Positions 56,472 through 64,000 of a stretch of 64,000 nucleotides of DNA are shown piece after piece. The DNA lies in assembly GCA_963704335.1 (NCBI GenBank), contig OY969889.1, positions 1,178,001-1,242,000 of the forward strand, given 5' to 3'. The translations under genes and the position numbers were made by a program. The DNA comes from PALSA-612 sp963704335 (GTDB lineage Bacteria; Actinomycetota; Thermoleophilia; Gaiellales; Gaiellaceae). The notes under the pieces were generated by a model that was not told the DNA's origin, ran no database searches, and was given only the letters and a program-made list of their open reading frames with translations. How positions within the stretch are numbered: the stretch's first letter is position 1; every line of letters begins with the position of its first letter.

Positions 56472-58118
56472 TTGCGCCAGTGGCCGGTGCACCTGCTCGC
56501 CGTCGCCTTCGCGGCAGTGCTCATCGCACTCGCCGCGGCGGCGCCGGCGGGTGCGCACGCCGTCCTCGTCGAGACACAACCAGGCAACGGCACCGTCCTC
56601 GAGGCGTGGCCGGACCGCGTGCTCCTGCGTTTCAACGAGCCCGTGGATGCGAGTCTGGGCGCCCTGCGCGTCTACGACTCGGACGCTGAGCGCGTCGATT
56701 CGGGCCGAACCTCGCGTCCGGATGCGCAGACGGTCGCGATCGAGCTAGGCGACAGCCCGCTCGCGCGCGGCACGTACACGGTTGCCTGGCGGGTCGTCTC
56801 GGCCGACTCGCATCCGCTGCACGGTGCGTTCGTCTTCTCGGTCAAGTCGAAGAGCGACACGACAGGCGTCATCGCCCAACTGCTGGATGACGACGAGGTG
56901 CCACGCGAGGTGAGTGTCGGCTTCACCGTCACGCGCTTCCTCGGCTACGCGCTGCTCCTCGCCTGCATCGGTGGTGCGGTCGCACTCTTCGCCGTCTTCC
57001 GCGGGATCGAGACGCGAGTGCGGCCGAGGCTGCGCCTGGTCCTCGGCGTGCTCGCCGCCGTGCTCGCGGCGGCGTCGCTCGTGGGGATCGTGTTCCAAGG
57101 CGCTAGCGCCGGCGGCTTCGGCCTCGGCGACGCGCTGTCCTGGGATGTCTTCACGGCCGTCCTCGACACACGTTTCGGCGAGGTCTGGCTCGCACGGGCC
57201 GGCCTCGCGGCGGGGCTCGCACTCGTCGCGTTCTCCGGCGTGCACCCGGGCTTCTTGCTGCCGTTCGCAGTCGGGCTGGCTTGGACTCTGCCGGCGTCCG
57301 GCCATGCCAACACGGCCGGCGGGCTCGCGTTCGTCATGGACCTGCTCCACGTGCTGGCTGCGTCCGTCTGGGCGGGAGGCCTCACGTTCGTGCTACTGGC
57401 GCTGATCCTGGCTCGTACTCAACGGTGGTCGTTGGCAGCCGCGATCGTGCCGAGGTTCTCGGCGCTCGCCGTCGCCTCGGTCGCCGCGCTGCTCGTGGGT
57501 GGCATCGTCAACGGCTACCTCGAGGTACGTGCCTGGAGCGGACTCTGGGAGACGAACTACGGCCGCCTGCTGCTGGCCAAGTCGGCCATCGTCGTCGTGC
57601 TGCTCGCAATCGGGGCCTACAACAACCGGCGAGCCGTGCCGCGTCTCGAGAGACAGGCAGCCTCGGCGGTCGAGCAGCGGCGATTCCTCGGCGCCGTGGG
57701 CATCGAGCTGGCGCTGTTCGCAGTCGCGATCGGCGTCACCGCCGTGCTGGTGACAGAGCCACCGGCCAGGGCGACGGTCGCTCCTTCGGGACCGGTGTCG
57801 CGCTCTGCGCCGATCGGTCCGTACGAGCTGAATCTCGTCGTCGATCCCGCCGAGAAGGGACCGAACAACATCCATCTGTACCTACTGAAGCAGAACGGGC
57901 AGCCCGCCAAGGTGGCCGAGGCAACTGTCTCCGCCACGTTGCCGGACCCGGGGATCGGGCCACTCGAGCTCGAGCCGCATCCCGCCGGTCCGGGCCACTA
58001 CAGCGTGCTCGGAGCGGCGCTGCCACTCGCCGGTGACTGGGACCTCGACATCGGGGTCCGGCGCGGCGAGTTCGATCATCACGAAGTGACTCTCTCCGTA
58101 CCGATACGAAAGGGGTAA
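56472..58118 (+). CDS. CopC-CopD fusion copper uptake/resistance protein
   Basis: A 548-residue protein; the best start is TTG 56472 with GAGGAGAAG 13-22 nt upstream. A signal ending PAGAHA exposes the CopC N-terminal His (HAVLVETQPGNGTVLE), with the second copper site in VSADSHPLHGAFVFSV. The CopD part has about eight helices, including LPASGHANTAGGLAFVMDLLHVLAASVWAGG, shown only in part, with His that may bind heme or copper. A C-terminal soluble domain (YELNLVVDPAEKGPNNIHLYLL) is a FixG/YtkA-like beta-sandwich. It likely takes up or handles copper at the membrane. Confidence 0.9.
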   Translation: MRQWPVHLLAVAFAAVLIALAAAAPAGAHAVLVETQPGNGTVLEAWPDRVLLRFNEPVDASLGALRVYDSDAERVDSGRTSRPDAQTVAIELGDSPLARGTYTVAWRVVSADSHPLHGAFVFSVKSKSDTTGVIAQLLDDDEVPREVSVGFTVTRFLGYALLLACIGGAVALFAVFRGIETRVRPRLRLVLGVLAAVLAAASLVGIVFQGASAGGFGLGDALSWDVFTAVLDTRFGEVWLARAGLAAGLALVAFSGVHPGFLLPFAVGLAWTLPASGHANTAGGLAFVMDLLHVLAASVWAGGLTFVLLALILARTQRWSLAAAIVPRFSALAVASVAALLVGGIVNGYLEVRAWSGLWETNYGRLLLAKSAIVVVLLAIGAYNNRRAVPRLERQAASAVEQRRFLGAVGIELALFAVAIGVTAVLVTEPPARATVAPSGPVSRSAPIGPYELNLVVDPAEKGPNNIHLYLLKQNGQPAKVAEATVSATLPDPGIGPLELEPHPAGPGHYSVLGAALPLAGDWDLDIGVRRGEFDHHEVTLSVPIRKG

Positions 58119-58125
58119 CGAATCA

Positions 58126-58650
58126 ATGCGACGTCTACTCATTGCAGGTGCAGCCACGGCGGCTCTGCTTACGATGGCCACCGTGGGCAGCGCCCACGTG
58201 TCGCCGACGATGGAGAGCGCGCCGGCAGGCTCATCCCAGGCGATCGGCTTCACGATCGGGCACGGCTGCGAAGGTTCGCCGACCACGTCGGTCTCGATCC
58301 AGATCCCCGCAGGCGTGATCTCGGCGAAGCCCCAGCCGAAGGCAGGCTGGAAGCTGACGTTGAAGAAGGGCAAGCTGCCGGTGCCGGGCACCCTCTTCGG
58401 CGAAAGGATCACGACCGGTCTCCTCTCCGTCACCTGGAGCGGTGGCCGGCTGCGTGACGACATGTTCGACCAGTTCTTCCTGCGGATCGCGGTTCCGAGC
58501 AAGGTCGGCAAGACGCTGTGGTTCCCGACCGTCCAGCGCTGTGCGAAGGGTGTGCACCGCTGGATCGAGATCCCGCAGAAGGGCAAGCCGGAGCCGGAGT
58601 CGCCCGCACCCGGTGTCCTGATCACCAAGGCCTCGGGAGGGCACGGCTAG
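58126..58650 (+). CDS. YcnI-family (DUF1775) exported copper protein
   Basis: A 174-residue exported protein. After the signal (LLIAGAATAALLTMATVGSAH) the mature N-terminus is HVSPTMESAPAGS, giving the His used as copper ligand in YcnI. The beta-rich domain contains FTIGHGCEGSPTTSVSIQIPAGV and WFPTVQRCAKG, whose cysteines can form one disulfide. It lacks the C-terminal helix found in Bacillus YcnI. The gene starts 7 nt after the CopC-CopD gene, and YcnI-CopCD clusters are a known copper-acquisition pairing. Confidence 0.88.
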   Translation: MRRLLIAGAATAALLTMATVGSAHVSPTMESAPAGSSQAIGFTIGHGCEGSPTTSVSIQIPAGVISAKPQPKAGWKLTLKKGKLPVPGTLFGERITTGLLSVTWSGGRLRDDMFDQFFLRIAVPSKVGKTLWFPTVQRCAKGVHRWIEIPQKGKPEPESPAPGVLITKASGGHG

Positions 58651-58654
58651 AGCC

Positions 58655-59290
58655 ATGCCGCTTCGCCTCGCTCTGGCGACCACCTTCGTCGCCCTCGTCG
58701 TCTGCCCCGCCGCCGCCTCGCACGGCGGCGGGGCGCAGGGCTACCGCTCGACGGTCGAGAGCGTAACGCCGACCGTGTCGGGCCTCCAGGTGTTCGTCGT
58801 CGACAGTGACGATCAGCTCGAGCTGACCAACACCGCCGGCCGGGAGATCGTCATCGACGGCTACGAAGGGGAGCCGTATCTGAAGTTCACTCGTGAAGGC
58901 GTGTTCGAGAACCAGCGCTCGCCGGCCGCATACTTGAACGACGACCGGTATGCGGACGTCCCCGTGCCCGAGTCGGCCGACCCGAAGGCTGATCCGGAGT
59001 GGAAGGCCGTGGCCGCGGGCGTCCAGTACTCGTGGCACGACCACCGCGTCCACTGGATGAGCCCCAATCTGCCTTCGAAGGTGGAAGCGGCGAAGGACGT
59101 CGAGCACCACATCTTCGACTGGGAGGTGCCTGGCACGGTGGACGGAGAGCAGCTGGCCATCGCGGGCACGCTCGACTACGTGCCGCCGAAGGACAGCTTC
59201 CCGGTCGGAGTGCTGCTGGCGGTCGGTGCCGCCTCGGTGCTGCTCTTCGCCGGTGTGCTCTGGTTCGGCCTGCGTCGCCGTCGCAGCTAG
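58655..59290 (+). CDS. Exported protein with C-terminal membrane anchor, copper cluster
   Basis: A 211-residue protein. The signal ends near AAASHGGG, an extracytoplasmic domain follows with strands (LQVFVVDSDDQLELTN, REIVIDGYEGEPYLKF) and a His/Trp-rich patch VQYSWHDHRVHWMSP plus EHHIFDW, possible metal ligands. A single helix (GVLLAVGAASVLLFAGVLWF) and RRRRS end the protein, so it is anchored with the domain outside. It begins 4 nt after the YcnI gene. No family name is certain; a copper chaperone or accessory role is inferred from the location. Confidence 0.65.
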   Translation: MPLRLALATTFVALVVCPAAASHGGGAQGYRSTVESVTPTVSGLQVFVVDSDDQLELTNTAGREIVIDGYEGEPYLKFTREGVFENQRSPAAYLNDDRYADVPVPESADPKADPEWKAVAAGVQYSWHDHRVHWMSPNLPSKVEAAKDVEHHIFDWEVPGTVDGEQLAIAGTLDYVPPKDSFPVGVLLAVGAASVLLFAGVLWFGLRRRRS

Positions 59291-60413
59291 TCGAGCAGCC
59301 CGGCGTCCACGGCTGCGACGAGCCCGGCGACGACGCCGCAGCGCGGCGCGAGGCTGTCCGTCTCGATGTACTCCCACGGCGTGTGGTCCTCACCGCCGAC
59401 CGGTCCCAGCCCGTCGAGCGTAGGGATGCCTTGCGAGGCTGCCCACGAGCCGTCCGACACGCCCCCGGCGGCTGTTTCACCGAACGCGTGGCCGAGTTGC
59501 GCACCGAGCGCGATCGCGGCCTCGGCCAGCCGTCCGACGCGATCCGTCCGCTCGAGCGGCGGCGGGCCGCCGAGATCCTCGTACGAAAGCTCGACGCCCT
59601 CGTGATCGCCGTAGGCGAGGGATTGCTCGAGCGCCCAGGCGAGATCCTCGTCCGACCAGGCGCGCAGGTCGACGGTGAGCGAGCCCGAGCTGGGGACGGT
59701 GTTCAGGCCCTCGCCGGCGTCCAGCCCGGTGATCTGGAGCGTGAGCTCCTCGCGCCCCCCGTGAAGCTGCGCGATCCGCAGCGCCTCGTGCGCGAGCGCG
59801 AGTCGCGGCGTTGCGACCTTCCGGCGGGCGCCTCGCCTGCGTGCGCGGCGCGCCCCGTCGCATGAATGCGGAACCAGCGCGCGCCCTTGCGGCGCGACAC
59901 GACCTCGCCGTTGGGGCGCCCGCACTCCAGGCAGAGCACCGCGTCCATGTCCAGCAGGCGACCGCCCGACGGCGGCCCGCCGTTCCGCGACTCCTCGTCG
60001 GGCACCGAGACGACCTCGAGCAAGCCGAACGGGCGCGGGCCCTCGGCTAGCAGCCGCGCCGTGTGCAGCGCGACCGCGACGCCGCCCTTCATGTCGGCGA
60101 CGCCCGGCCCGTAGCAGCGGCTTTCGTCGCGGCGGAACGGGCGGGCGGTCGCCGTGCCGAGCGCGAACACGGTGTCGTGGTGGCCGAGCAGTGCCACCTT
60201 CGCCTGGCCCGACCCACGCAGCTGTGCGTGCAGCGCCAGCCCGCCGGGCGTCTCCACGAGCTCGGGCTCGAGGCCGTAGCGCTCCGCCTCGAGCGCGAGC
60301 ACGCGGCCCAGCCCGTCCAGCGCCTCGAGATCCCCGCCCGGCGTGTCCACGTCGACCCAGGTGGCGATGTCGCCCAGCAGCAGGTCGAGCTCTGCGTGTG
60401 CGCGCTCGCGCAC
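59287..60413 (-). CDS. M20-family metallopeptidase, frameshifted
   Basis: A CPG2/ArgE-like peptidase; the likely start is GTG 60413. Zinc ligands are in LLGHHDTVFAL, GPGVADMKGGVAVALH, VPDEESRNGG, CLECGRPNG and the last His in GEDHTPWEY. The frame is lost near 59817-59830 after HATGRAAHAGEAP; a one-base insertion in GG (59821-59822) restores LALAHEALRIAQLHGG and the rest to about 375 residues, the family norm. It likely hydrolyses an N-acylated amino acid or dipeptide. The end overlaps the copper cluster gene by 4 nt, convergent. Confidence 0.85.
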
Positions 60414-60459
60414 GCGCGCAGCCTCGGTGAGGGCAATCGCGGGAAGTCCGGGCGCCAAG

Positions 60460-60864
60460 CTAGGTGCTGGAAGAGCTACCGAAGGCGGCCCGGCGCTCGA
60501 CGTCGGCCGGGTCGACCATCTGTCCGTCACGGCCGACATAGCCGCCCTTGCCGCCGACGATGAACATCACGAGGTCGTCCTCGCCGGCGTTCGATACCCG
60601 TCGCGGCGTCGTCGAGCGAACGTGAAAGACGCCTCCGGGGCCGAGCTCGCGCGTCTCGTCGCCGACCTCGACGCGTGCGGTGCCCGCGTGGACGAAGTAC
60701 ACCTCATCCTGCTCGTCGTGGAAGTGGTGGAACCCCTCGTAGCCGGGCGGCATGACGACGGCATTGACGCCGAACGCTTCCACGCCGAGCACCTGCCGCA
60801 CCTTCCGGAAGCCGTACCCCTCGCCGAGCTCGTCGAGTGAGCTGAACGCGTAGTCGTCAGCCAC
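60460..60864 (-). CDS. Single-domain cupin protein
   Basis: A 134-residue cupin. Motif 1 is GYEGFHHFHDEQDEVYFVHAG with metal-ligand His, His and Glu, shown by position (about residues 45-65), and motif 2 is GPGGVFHVRSTTPRRVSNAG with the last His. The rest is compact beta-barrel. Such proteins may be isomerases, dioxygenases or sugar-binding proteins; nothing fixes the function. It is upstream of the M20 peptidase (46-nt gap) and divergent from the HtrA gene. Confidence 0.82.
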   Translation of the reverse strand: MADDYAFSSLDELGEGYGFRKVRQVLGVEAFGVNAVVMPPGYEGFHHFHDEQDEVYFVHAGTARVEVGDETRELGPGGVFHVRSTTPRRVSNAGEDDLVMFIVGGKGGYVGRDGQMVDPADVERRAAFGSSSST

Positions 60865-60946
60865 CGCGCGAAGCTATCACGCAGAGGCAACCCAGGCTTA
60901 ACAGACTTCAACGGGTGCTTTAAGCCTCGGTGGGTAGAACACGGAC

Positions 60947-62119
60947 ATGCACAACTCCCGCCGCTTCCTTCCCTTGCTCGCCGTGGCTGCCGCCGGCGCG
61001 GCAGGCGCAGCACTCGCGCTCGGTGGTGCCTATGCACTGGACTTCGACGGTGAGAACACCGTCACCGTCCGCGAGGTCACGGTCGAGAGCACCTCCCAAC
61101 CCACGGCATTCCGTCCCGGCCAGGCGCTGTCGATCGCCGACGTCTACAAGCGGTCGGCACCGGCCGTCGTACAGATCACAGCCACCGGCAACGCGAATCC
61201 GTTCGGCTCGGAGTCGCAGCAGCGAGCTCTCGGCTCGGGCTTCGTCTTCGACAAGGCCGGCTACATCATCACCAACTACCACGTGATCGCGGGCGCAGGC
61301 TCGATCCAGGTCACGTTCTCCAACAACCAGAGCATCGACGCGACTCTTGTCGGTTCCGACCCTTCGACTGACATCGCAGTGCTGAAGGTGAACACGACTG
61401 CAAGTGCCTTGACCGCACTCACGCTCGGCGATTCCGACGTGGTTCAGGTGGGCGACTCGGTCGTTGCCATCGGTAACCCGTTCGGCCTGTCGAGGTCGGT
61501 GACCGCGGGGATCGTGAGCGCAATCCAGCGCCAGATCACGGCTCCCAACGAGTACGCGATCGACCACGTCATCCAGACCGACGCCGCCATCAACCACGGC
61601 AACTCCGGTGGCCCGCTGCTGAACGCTCGCGGCGAGGTGATCGGCGTCAACGCGCAGATCGAGACCGGCGGCGCCAGCCAGGGCAACGTCGGCGTCGGCT
61701 TCGCAGTCCCCTCCAACACCGTCAAGAGCGTTGCCGGCCAGCTGATCGAGAACGGCAAGGTCGAGCACGCGGCGATCGGCATCCTCGCCCAACAGCTGAC
61801 CCCGGCCGTGGCCAAGGAGTTCCGGCTGCCCGTGCAGAGCGGTGTGGTGATCGAGGAAGTCCAGGCCGGCAGCGGCGCGGCCAAGGCCGGCCTCAAGGGC
61901 GGCACGACCGACGTGACTGTGGCCGGCGAGAGCTATCGGCTCGGAGGCGACATCATCGTCGCGGCCAACGGAATGGCCGTGAAGGACCTCGCCAGCCTGC
62001 GAGACATCACGTCCGACCTCGAGCCCGGCGACTCGATCACCCTCGAGATCTACCGCGGTGAGGTCAAGCAGACGATCGACGTAAAGCTTGGACGGCAACC
62101 CTCCTCTCCCTCCGGGTAG
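60947..62119 (+). CDS. HtrA/DegP-like serine protease with PDZ domain
   Basis: A 390-residue protein with an N-terminal signal-anchor (LLAVAAAGAAGAALALGGAYA). The chymotrypsin-fold protease has catalytic triad H112 (ITNYHVIAG), D142 (STDIAVLKV) and S220 (INHGNSGGPLL). A C-terminal PDZ domain covers about residues 275-385 (SGVVIEEVQAGSGAAKAGL, ITLEIYRGEVKQ). It degrades or refolds misfolded exported proteins. An 80-bp gap upstream separates it from the divergent cupin gene; a strong terminator lies at 62198-62231. Confidence 0.93.
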   Translation: MHNSRRFLPLLAVAAAGAAGAALALGGAYALDFDGENTVTVREVTVESTSQPTAFRPGQALSIADVYKRSAPAVVQITATGNANPFGSESQQRALGSGFVFDKAGYIITNYHVIAGAGSIQVTFSNNQSIDATLVGSDPSTDIAVLKVNTTASALTALTLGDSDVVQVGDSVVAIGNPFGLSRSVTAGIVSAIQRQITAPNEYAIDHVIQTDAAINHGNSGGPLLNARGEVIGVNAQIETGGASQGNVGVGFAVPSNTVKSVAGQLIENGKVEHAAIGILAQQLTPAVAKEFRLPVQSGVVIEEVQAGSGAAKAGLKGGTTDVTVAGESYRLGGDIIVAANGMAVKDLASLRDITSDLEPGDSITLEIYRGEVKQTIDVKLGRQPSSPSG

Positions 62120-62197
62120 TCGTCCAGACCGGCCCTGCCCAGTGCGGGGTCGCACCGCCGACAGCCGAGTCGCCACGGCGCGGCGGACGTGACAAGA

Positions 62198-62231
62198 CCA
62201 ACGGCCCCCACTGCCTGCCGGGGGCCGTTGG
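62198..62231 (+). terminator. Rho-independent terminator after the HtrA gene
   Basis: A perfect 12-bp stem, CCAACGGCCCCC (62198-62209) with GGGGGCCGTTGG (62220-62231), has a 10-nt loop and is followed by CATTTCTCT. It is placed 78 nt after the HtrA stop and before the next gene. It is the clearest intrinsic terminator in the window. Confidence 0.85.
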
Positions 62232-62251
62232 CATTTCTCTAGCCTTCAGCC

Positions 62252-62590
62252 ATGACCGATCCGGTCGGCGAGCTCGCCCTCGAACTAGAGGAAGAGCTCT
62301 GGGAGGAGGACGAAGCTCCGGACCACTCCGGGTGGTCGTGCGTGCGCACCGATCCATTCCCTTGCCCCGCCTCAGGCTGCGAGTTCGTCGCCGACTTCAT
62401 GACCGCGGCGCATCTCATCCTCGTCTGGGAGGAGCGCGACGACCCGAACCTCCTGCGCCACGCCGAGCGCGCCAAGCGCGTCGGGCGTAACCCGCGCGTC
62501 GTCGAGTACGAGCAGTCCTTCGGTCCCAGCGCCTCGTACTACGCGTGGGAGGCGGCGGGTAGGCCGGTCCACGCCGTTCGGCCTGAATGA
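62252..62590 (+). CDS. Hypothetical acidic protein with possible zinc-finger motif
   Basis: A 112-residue protein. The first third is very acidic (LALELEEELWEEDEAP). It is followed by a Cys/His pattern, CVRTDPFPCPASGCEFVAD, with His in HLILVWEERDDPNLLRHA, which could bind one zinc ion. A basic C-terminal section follows (RAKRVGRNPRVVEYEQSFG). The family is not recognised. Its stop overlaps the start of the YbdK-like gene (ATGA), suggesting a common transcript starting after the terminator. Confidence 0.65.
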   Translation: MTDPVGELALELEEELWEEDEAPDHSGWSCVRTDPFPCPASGCEFVADFMTAAHLILVWEERDDPNLLRHAERAKRVGRNPRVVEYEQSFGPSASYYAWEAAGRPVHAVRPE

Positions 62591-63549
62591 CCTGGGGCAG
62601 CGCCCCGCCGTACTCGCTAGGCGTTGAGGAGGAGCTGTTCCTCGTCGATGCCGAGACGCTGGAGACGGCTCCGGTGTTCGAGCAGATCGTTCCCGAGCCG
62701 GACGAGCGGCTGAAGCCCGAGCTCTTCGCCTGCTTCGTCGAGACCACGACACCGGTCTGCCGCGACGCGGACGAGGTGCTCGACGAGCTGCAGCGGCTCC
62801 GGGCCGAGGTCGTGAGGCGGTCGGCCGAGGTGGGGGCGACCGTCGTCGCCGTCGGCACGCACCCGCTCGCACGCTCAGAAGGGCAGCCGCTCGTCCCGCT
62901 TCCTCGCTACAAGCGTCTGCGCGAAGAGCTGGGCGACCGCCTCTACACGCAGCTCGTCTGCGGCCTCCATGTCCACGTTGCGTTGCCCGATGCGGACACG
63001 GCGTTGCGTGCATTCGAGGCCGTCGTGCCGTGGCTCCCCGTGGTGCTGGCGCTGTCCGCCAACTCGCCCTACGCGGAAGGCAGTGCGACCGGGCTGCGTT
63101 CGGCGCGCGCCGAACGGCTGTTGGAGATGCCGACGGGCGGCACGCCGCCGTTGCTCCCCGACTGGGCCGCATGGGAAGAGGCGACCGGTGGAGACGACAC
63201 GCGCCGCCACTGGGACGCCTGGCTGCGACCCGAGCACGGCACGCTAGAAGTGCGCGTGATGGACCAGCAGACGGACGTGCGGCGCTCGACGGCCTTCGCG
63301 GCGCTCGTGCAGGCGCTGGTCGCCGCCGTCGCCGATACTGATCCGGAGCCGTACGACCGCGAGCTCTACGCCCGACGCCGCGCCGACGCCGCGCGTTTGC
63401 CGCCCGATTCAGAGGAGGTAGCGGCCCTGGCGGAGCTGGTCGGGCCGCTGCCGTATGCGAAGCATGTTCTCGCCGGTCGACCCGAGGCCGAGCGCCAGCT
63501 CGAGCTCGGGCCGGAGGCCGCCCTCGCATGGCTAGCATCCCGGTCGTGA
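62587..63549 (+). CDS. YbdK-like carboxylate-amine ligase (GCS2 family)
   Basis: A 320-residue protein of the glutamate-cysteine ligase type 2 family: SLGVEEELFLVDAETLE (ATP/metal site), FVETTTPVCRDADEVLDEL, GTHPLARSEGQPLVP, VCGLHVHVALPDADTALRA and TLEVRVMDQQTDVRRSTAFA. YbdK proteins have weak gamma-glutamylcysteine activity and a debated role; the actinobacterial relatives include EgtA-type and EgtA-like ligases. Length is shorter than YbdK (about 370), missing part of the C-terminus. It overlaps the HMA gene by 22 nt. Confidence 0.87.
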   Translation: MTWGSAPPYSLGVEEELFLVDAETLETAPVFEQIVPEPDERLKPELFACFVETTTPVCRDADEVLDELQRLRAEVVRRSAEVGATVVAVGTHPLARSEGQPLVPLPRYKRLREELGDRLYTQLVCGLHVHVALPDADTALRAFEAVVPWLPVVLALSANSPYAEGSATGLRSARAERLLEMPTGGTPPLLPDWAAWEEATGGDDTRRHWDAWLRPEHGTLEVRVMDQQTDVRRSTAFAALVQALVAAVADTDPEPYDRELYARRRADAARLPPDSEEVAALAELVGPLPYAKHVLAGRPEAERQLELGPEAALAWLASRS

Positions 63550-63791
63550 CGACCGAGACCATCCACGTTTCCGGCATCCGCTGCGAGCGGTGCGTGAGCC
63601 GTCTCGCCGTCGCACTCGAGGGCCACGAAGGCCTCGGTTCGGCGAACGCGACCCTCATGGGCGAGGTGACATTGACCTGGGACGAGGAGCTGACATCCCG
63701 CGAAAAACTGCTCGCCGCGATGGCCAAGGCGGGCTTCCGCGAGCAGGTCGCGGGAATGGACGCTACGCCGCGGTCGTTCCCCACTTCGTAA
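63528..63791 (+). CDS. Small HMA-domain metal-binding protein
   Basis: An 87-residue protein from ATG 63528, or 81 from GTG 63546. It is one heavy-metal-associated domain with the site SGIRCERCVSRLAVALEGHEGL, of which GIRCERC binds metal, plus the following beta-alpha-beta units (ATLMGEVTLTWDEELTSREKLLAAM). Its CxxC spacing is normal for copper chaperones, but the tail AGMDATPRSFPTS is extra. It is a second copper chaperone besides CopZ, far from the copper operons. The ATG start would overlap the ligase gene by 22 nt. Confidence 0.8.
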   Translation: MASIPVVTTETIHVSGIRCERCVSRLAVALEGHEGLGSANATLMGEVTLTWDEELTSREKLLAAMAKAGFREQVAGMDATPRSFPTS

Positions 63792-63817
63792 CAACGCCGC
63801 TGGGATAGGGTGGCCGG

Positions 63818-64000
63818 ATGGTCGAGGAGGAGCGCGAATCCGAGCCACGCGAGCTGGCGGTAGAGGCCCGTAACCGCGTCCGTTTCGAGGAGGAAGCGCT
63901 TGAGCTCTCAGATCAGGTATATCGCGTTGCCCGGCGCCTCGTTTCCTCCCGAGAAGAGGCGGAGGACCTTGTCCAGGAGACCTACTCTCGGGCATTTCGC
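63818..64000 (+). CDS. ECF-type RNA polymerase sigma factor, partial at window end
   Basis: An open frame from ATG 63818 to the window edge, 61 codons. The visible part is an acidic N-terminal helix (VEEERESEPREL), then the start of sigma region 2: LELSDQVYRVARRLVSSREEAEDLVQETYSRAFR, here only its first helices, with the conserved EDLVQETY. It is probably an ECF sigma factor; the rest of the gene lies outside the window. An anti-sigma partner might follow beyond the edge. Confidence 0.85.
   Translation, partial: MVEEERESEPRELAVEARNRVRFEEEALELSDQVYRVARRLVSSREEAEDLVQETYSRAFR

Overview
The window is GC-rich (about two thirds G+C), gene-dense bacterial DNA with many ATGA, GTGA and TGATG start/stop overlaps. 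A CsoR with C36-H61-C65, a DtxR/IdeR-type metalloregulator, a SigG-like ECF sigma factor with a SnoaL tail and many GTG starts point to Actinomycetota. Deep-branching Thermoleophilia or a relative is my guess, but no rRNA or other phylogenetic marker is present to prove it. I saw no tRNA, rRNA or CRISPR array. Both window edges cut genes: an MFS exporter on the left and an ECF sigma factor on the right.

Layout. 1-8.6 kb: MFS exporter, STAS protein, ECF sigma factor, small enzymes, a class III aminotransferase, and a PadR-controlled ABC exporter with a palindromic operator. 8.6-12 kb: a metal module in which a DtxR-family repressor faces a multicopper oxidase plus ZIP transporter across a 16-bp perfect palindrome. 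12-17.2 kb: a tightly overlapping run of secreted and membrane proteins of unknown function (cysteine-rich repeat protein, cupredoxin lipoprotein, polytopic membrane protein, FecR-like protein). 17.2-19 kb: a TPP riboswitch controls a CytX-like transporter and a beta-propeller-like protein. 19.2-22.9 kb: copper operon (CsoR, CopA, CopZ, CsoR operator) next to a VKOR-DsbA disulfide pair. 23-28 kb: GNAT/acyl-CoA synthetase fusion and threonine catabolism (Tdh-Kbl).

28-38.8 kb is a one-carbon cluster: formate-THF ligase, a Gfo/Idh/MocA oxidoreductase, a class III (formaldehyde-type) alcohol dehydrogenase, aconitase and a fused NuoE-NuoF formate dehydrogenase subunit read leftward; the catalytic formate dehydrogenase subunit reads rightward. 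That catalytic gene contains an in-frame UGA exactly where formate dehydrogenases carry their Sec/Cys ligand, followed by a SECIS-like hairpin, so I call it one 898-residue selenoprotein rather than two genes. 39-42.5 kb: BirA and an ABC-2 exporter. 42.5-42.7 kb is a 169-bp imperfect palindrome. 43.5-53.3 kb looks like a gamma-glutamylation-type amine and N-methyl amino acid catabolic island (class I amidotransferase, kinase, FAD/GcvT dehydrogenase, APC permease, glutamine-synthetase-like ligase, aldehyde dehydrogenase, SDR), interrupted by a RAYT transposase element. A short non-coding relative of that element lies at 5.9 kb. 53.3-59.3 kb: a second ABC exporter and a CopC-CopD/YcnI copper cluster. 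59.3-64 kb: M20 peptidase, cupin, HtrA protease with a strong terminator, YbdK-like ligase, HMA protein and a sigma factor.

Four conserved enzymes (Tdh, aconitase, aldehyde dehydrogenase, M20 peptidase) each carry one single-base frameshift in a short G/C run. This pattern looks more like sequence error than decay, although the aldehyde dehydrogenase, next to the RAYT element, could be truly damaged.
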